From NCBI GenBank assembly GCA_930989305.1, contig CAKNLF010000006.1, positions 1 through 42,023 on the forward strand: 42,023 nucleotides of DNA, given 5' to 3'. Below are positions 40,457 to 42,023 of the stretch, one piece after another. Positions within the stretch are counted from its first letter, which is position 1. Every line of letters begins with the position of its first letter. The notes beneath the pieces were generated by a model. It made no database searches. It was not told where the DNA came from and saw only the letters and a program-made list of their open reading frames with translations. The translations under genes were made by a program, and so were the position numbers. Source of the stretch: an uncultured Roseburia sp. GTDB taxonomy: Bacteria; Bacillota; Clostridia; Lachnospirales; Lachnospiraceae.

Positions 40457-41240
40457 AGAATAGAAGGATATCAGGAAAATAGGGAGGGGTATTATCTGAT
40501 TGACAGAGAGTTTGAGCTGTCAGAAATAAGGCTGCTCTGTGATGCTGTGGCTGCTTCAGATGTGATAAATGAGAAAACAGGGAAAACCATCATCAAAAAG
40601 CTGACAGATACTCAGAGCATTTTTCGGGGAAGGATGCTTCAGAAAACCGTGTTTGTAAAAACAGAGAAGAAAATACTGAATAAACAGCTGTTCTATGATA
40701 TAAACACACTCAATGTTGCTATTAATCAGGGGTGTAAAAATGATGGAATATGGCCTGGATCACCAGCTGACGGAAAGACAGGACAGTCCGATTGTAATGA
40801 GCCCGTATGTTACTCTGTGGGCAGAGGGAAATTATTACATTCTTGGCAGAAGAGAAGGGATAGAGCAACTGGAACATTCTCGTATCGATCTGTTAAAAGA
40901 TATTGCAATACTGGAAAGAGGGGTTGATATGATTTTCGGAGGCTTAAATCCCGGTCAGTATGCGTAGAAATTTATTTTTCAAAATGGAGAGAAAAAAGAA
41001 AAATACGAAATAGAGTGCAATTTGGATTTGTGGCAGGATGTGGCAGAAACTTTCGGAAAAGACGCGGATGTTGTCCGGAATGATGGATCTGAAATCGCAG
41101 TTAAGATCATGGCTGTGCCATCAGAAATGAAGTCAGGGGTTTTAGCGCATATAGATAAATGTGATGTGACAGGCCCGAAGAAGTTTAGGGAAGAGATCCA
41201 GCGGACCATAATAGAAGCATATAGGCAATACTGCGGATAA
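40457..41240 (+). pseudogene. Broken WYL-domain transcriptional regulator
   Basis: Three joined pieces of one gene. 40457 to about 40735 reads GYYLIDREFELSEIRLLCDAV, the segment after the helix-turn-helix of WYL regulators. A frameshift near 40730-40740 leads into 40713-40967, which carries the WYL core (SPYVTLWAEGNYYILGRREG, SRIDLLKDIAILE). An in-frame TAG at 40965-40967 interrupts it, and the same frame continues to 41240 with the C-terminal WCX part (LDLWQDVAETFGKDADVV). The N-terminal DNA-binding domain is missing. Two disabling changes and a missing front make this a pseudogene. Confidence 0.75.
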
Positions 41241-41536
41241 TCTATATAAAAAAATTATTACAGAAAGCAGGTTTAAAGCACAAGTGCAGGATACAATGCA
41301 GATGGAGCGGGATTTGTGGACGTATAGTCTCGCAGAATTTGTCGCTTCTGATGGCTTGAATTCCAAGATGATCCGGAAGATTATTGGATGAGCTGGTAGA
41401 AAAGCTGATTGTTTACAGCCCGGTTACAGGCAGAGAACATCTGTTAAATATGCAGACGAATGTTGAATATAGGAATTATATCAGTGGATGTCTTGCCGGA
41501 GACAGAATAAATCCGGGATTCTTCTGGCTTTTATGA
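41241..41536 (+). other. Gene-poor stretch with short coding scraps
   Basis: No intact gene. Short open pieces occur in different frames (for example MERDLWTYSLAEFVASDGLN at about 41296, and DELVEKLIVYSPVTGREHLL from about 41387). The second has the look of the end of a serine recombinase, but it is too short to claim. Confidence 0.4.
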
Positions 41537-41542
41537 GTGGAA

Positions 41543-41788
41543 ATGAAGGAGAATATAGATACATCGGGTTTTATACGGGAATATTGTGAGACTGTAAAAA
41601 ATATGGAGGAATATCTTAACTATCGTTGTCCGGATTTCAATTTGAATGGAACGGTTATACATTTGGTTAATGATATGCTCAATAAAAGTTTTGCGTTTAC
41701 AAATACGGAAGACATGTATGGAGATTATCAGATGCCAAGCAGCATCAACCCTCTGGTGGGACAGATAGATATTGTCACGAAACTTTAA
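41543..41788 (+). CDS. Small unidentified ORF
   Basis: 81 codons from ATG at 41543 (an in-frame GTG is at 41537). There is no clear ribosome binding site in front, and the sequence shows no recognised domain. Two cysteines and a mixed composition. It may be a real small protein or the tail of a broken gene, since everything around it is degraded. Confidence 0.35.
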   Translation: MKENIDTSGFIREYCETVKNMEEYLNYRCPDFNLNGTVIHLVNDMLNKSFAFTNTEDMYGDYQMPSSINPLVGQIDIVTKL

Positions 41789-41912
41789 ATAGGAGGCCTT
41801 TACATATTCTCTCAAGGAATAGTGTTTTTCAGAGAAGCTATGCAGGAGACAACGAAATGCAAATATGATAGAATAGAACATATATAAAACAGTCTATGGC
41901 AGGGGTGACCAA

Positions 41913-42023
41913 ATGCTGATTTATGAAGGAACTAAAGAAAATTTTTTAACAAGCGTAGAGCAGGATACGATTGCTGTGGAAATTGAAAATAATATTTATG
42001 AAAGAATGCATCGGCACACAGCA
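41913..42023 (+). CDS. 5' end of a DUF2075-like gene (cut by the window)
   Basis: 37 codons open to the window edge. The beginning, MLIYEGTKENFLTSVEQDTI, matches the usual start of DUF2075 DNA/RNA helicase-type proteins (pattern IYxxTKxxFxxDV). AGGGGTGA precedes the ATG at a good distance. The rest is outside the window, so completeness cannot be judged. Confidence 0.6.
   Translation, partial: MLIYEGTKENFLTSVEQDTIAVEIENNIYERMHRHTA

Noticed and set aside
40965..40967. In-frame TAG read as pyrrolysine in the WYL gene
   Set aside because: The same gene also has a frameshift and lacks its N-terminal domain, and no pyl genes or methylamine methyltransferases are present. A nonsense mutation is simpler.

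Overview
The window reads as chromosome of an anaerobic, Gram-positive gut-type bacterium of the Clostridia, most like Lachnospiraceae. Signs are AGGAGG-type ribosome binding sites almost everywhere, TTGACA/TATAAT promoters, soluble NADH-dehydrogenase-like iron-sulfur modules, a cytidylate-kinase-like/YitT-type fusion, selenium-handling genes and a small holin-like type I toxin. The species call is inference; no rRNA is present.

Region 1 (about 1.7-20.4 kb) is a catabolic island. A PucR/CdaR-type regulator faces an electron-transfer operon: an iron-sulfur/FAD NAD(P)H oxidoreductase, a small protein, and a NuoF-like ferredoxin protein without an FMN site. This runs into a soluble fumarate-reductase-type flavoprotein. 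After an Rrf2 regulator and tRNA-Pro come an SDR, a beta-keto acid cleavage enzyme (BKACE, DUF849) and a family-1 CoA-transferase. Then come a MarR-LysR pair on the other strand, a thiolase with a carnitine/gulonate-dehydrogenase-like enzyme, two more SDRs, a phosphotriesterase-like lactonase with a DUF1097 membrane protein (opposite strand), a cupin and an MFS carrier. Together these fit import of a carboxylate or lactone, opening of the ring, oxidation of a beta-hydroxy acid to a beta-keto acid, cleavage with acetyl-CoA to acetoacetate plus an acyl-CoA, CoA transfer and thiolysis to acetyl-CoA. Spare reducing power could pass through the iron-sulfur proteins to the flavoprotein reductase. 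The substrate cannot be read from sequence.

Region 2 (20.4-21.9 kb) has no credible ordinary gene. It holds two tandem, diverged copies of one non-coding transcription unit, each with a consensus promoter with 17-bp spacer and a strong terminator. Each copy has three conserved GGAGG motifs, a conserved nested stem and a conserved seven-codon reading frame. A third unit, with its own promoter and terminator, precedes a solute-binding lipoprotein gene. This is the least explained part of the window.

Region 3 (23.0-26.2 kb) is a selenium operon: selD, yedF-like, a cysteine desulfurase/selenocysteine-lyase-like gene and a DUF3343 carrier. With the di-Mop molybdate-binding protein and LpdD-like protein at 32.4-33.2 kb this suggests labile-selenium or molybdenum hydroxylase biology. 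Between them lie a FUSC-type membrane protein, a small membrane protein, the YitT-like/cytidylate-kinase fusion, and a LysR regulator facing a URO-D-type methyltransferase-like gene.

Region 4 (33.3-38.4 kb) has two small unknown proteins, a glycosyltransferase, UDP-galactopyranose mutase, an MgtC-type protein and a lipoprotein.

Region 5 (38.4 kb to the end) is an accessory scrap yard: a GIY-YIG fragment, an intact-looking type I toxin/antisense-RNA module, broken AlbA/ATPase and WYL regulator genes, a PolC-like zinc-ribbon ORF and the start of a DUF2075-like gene.
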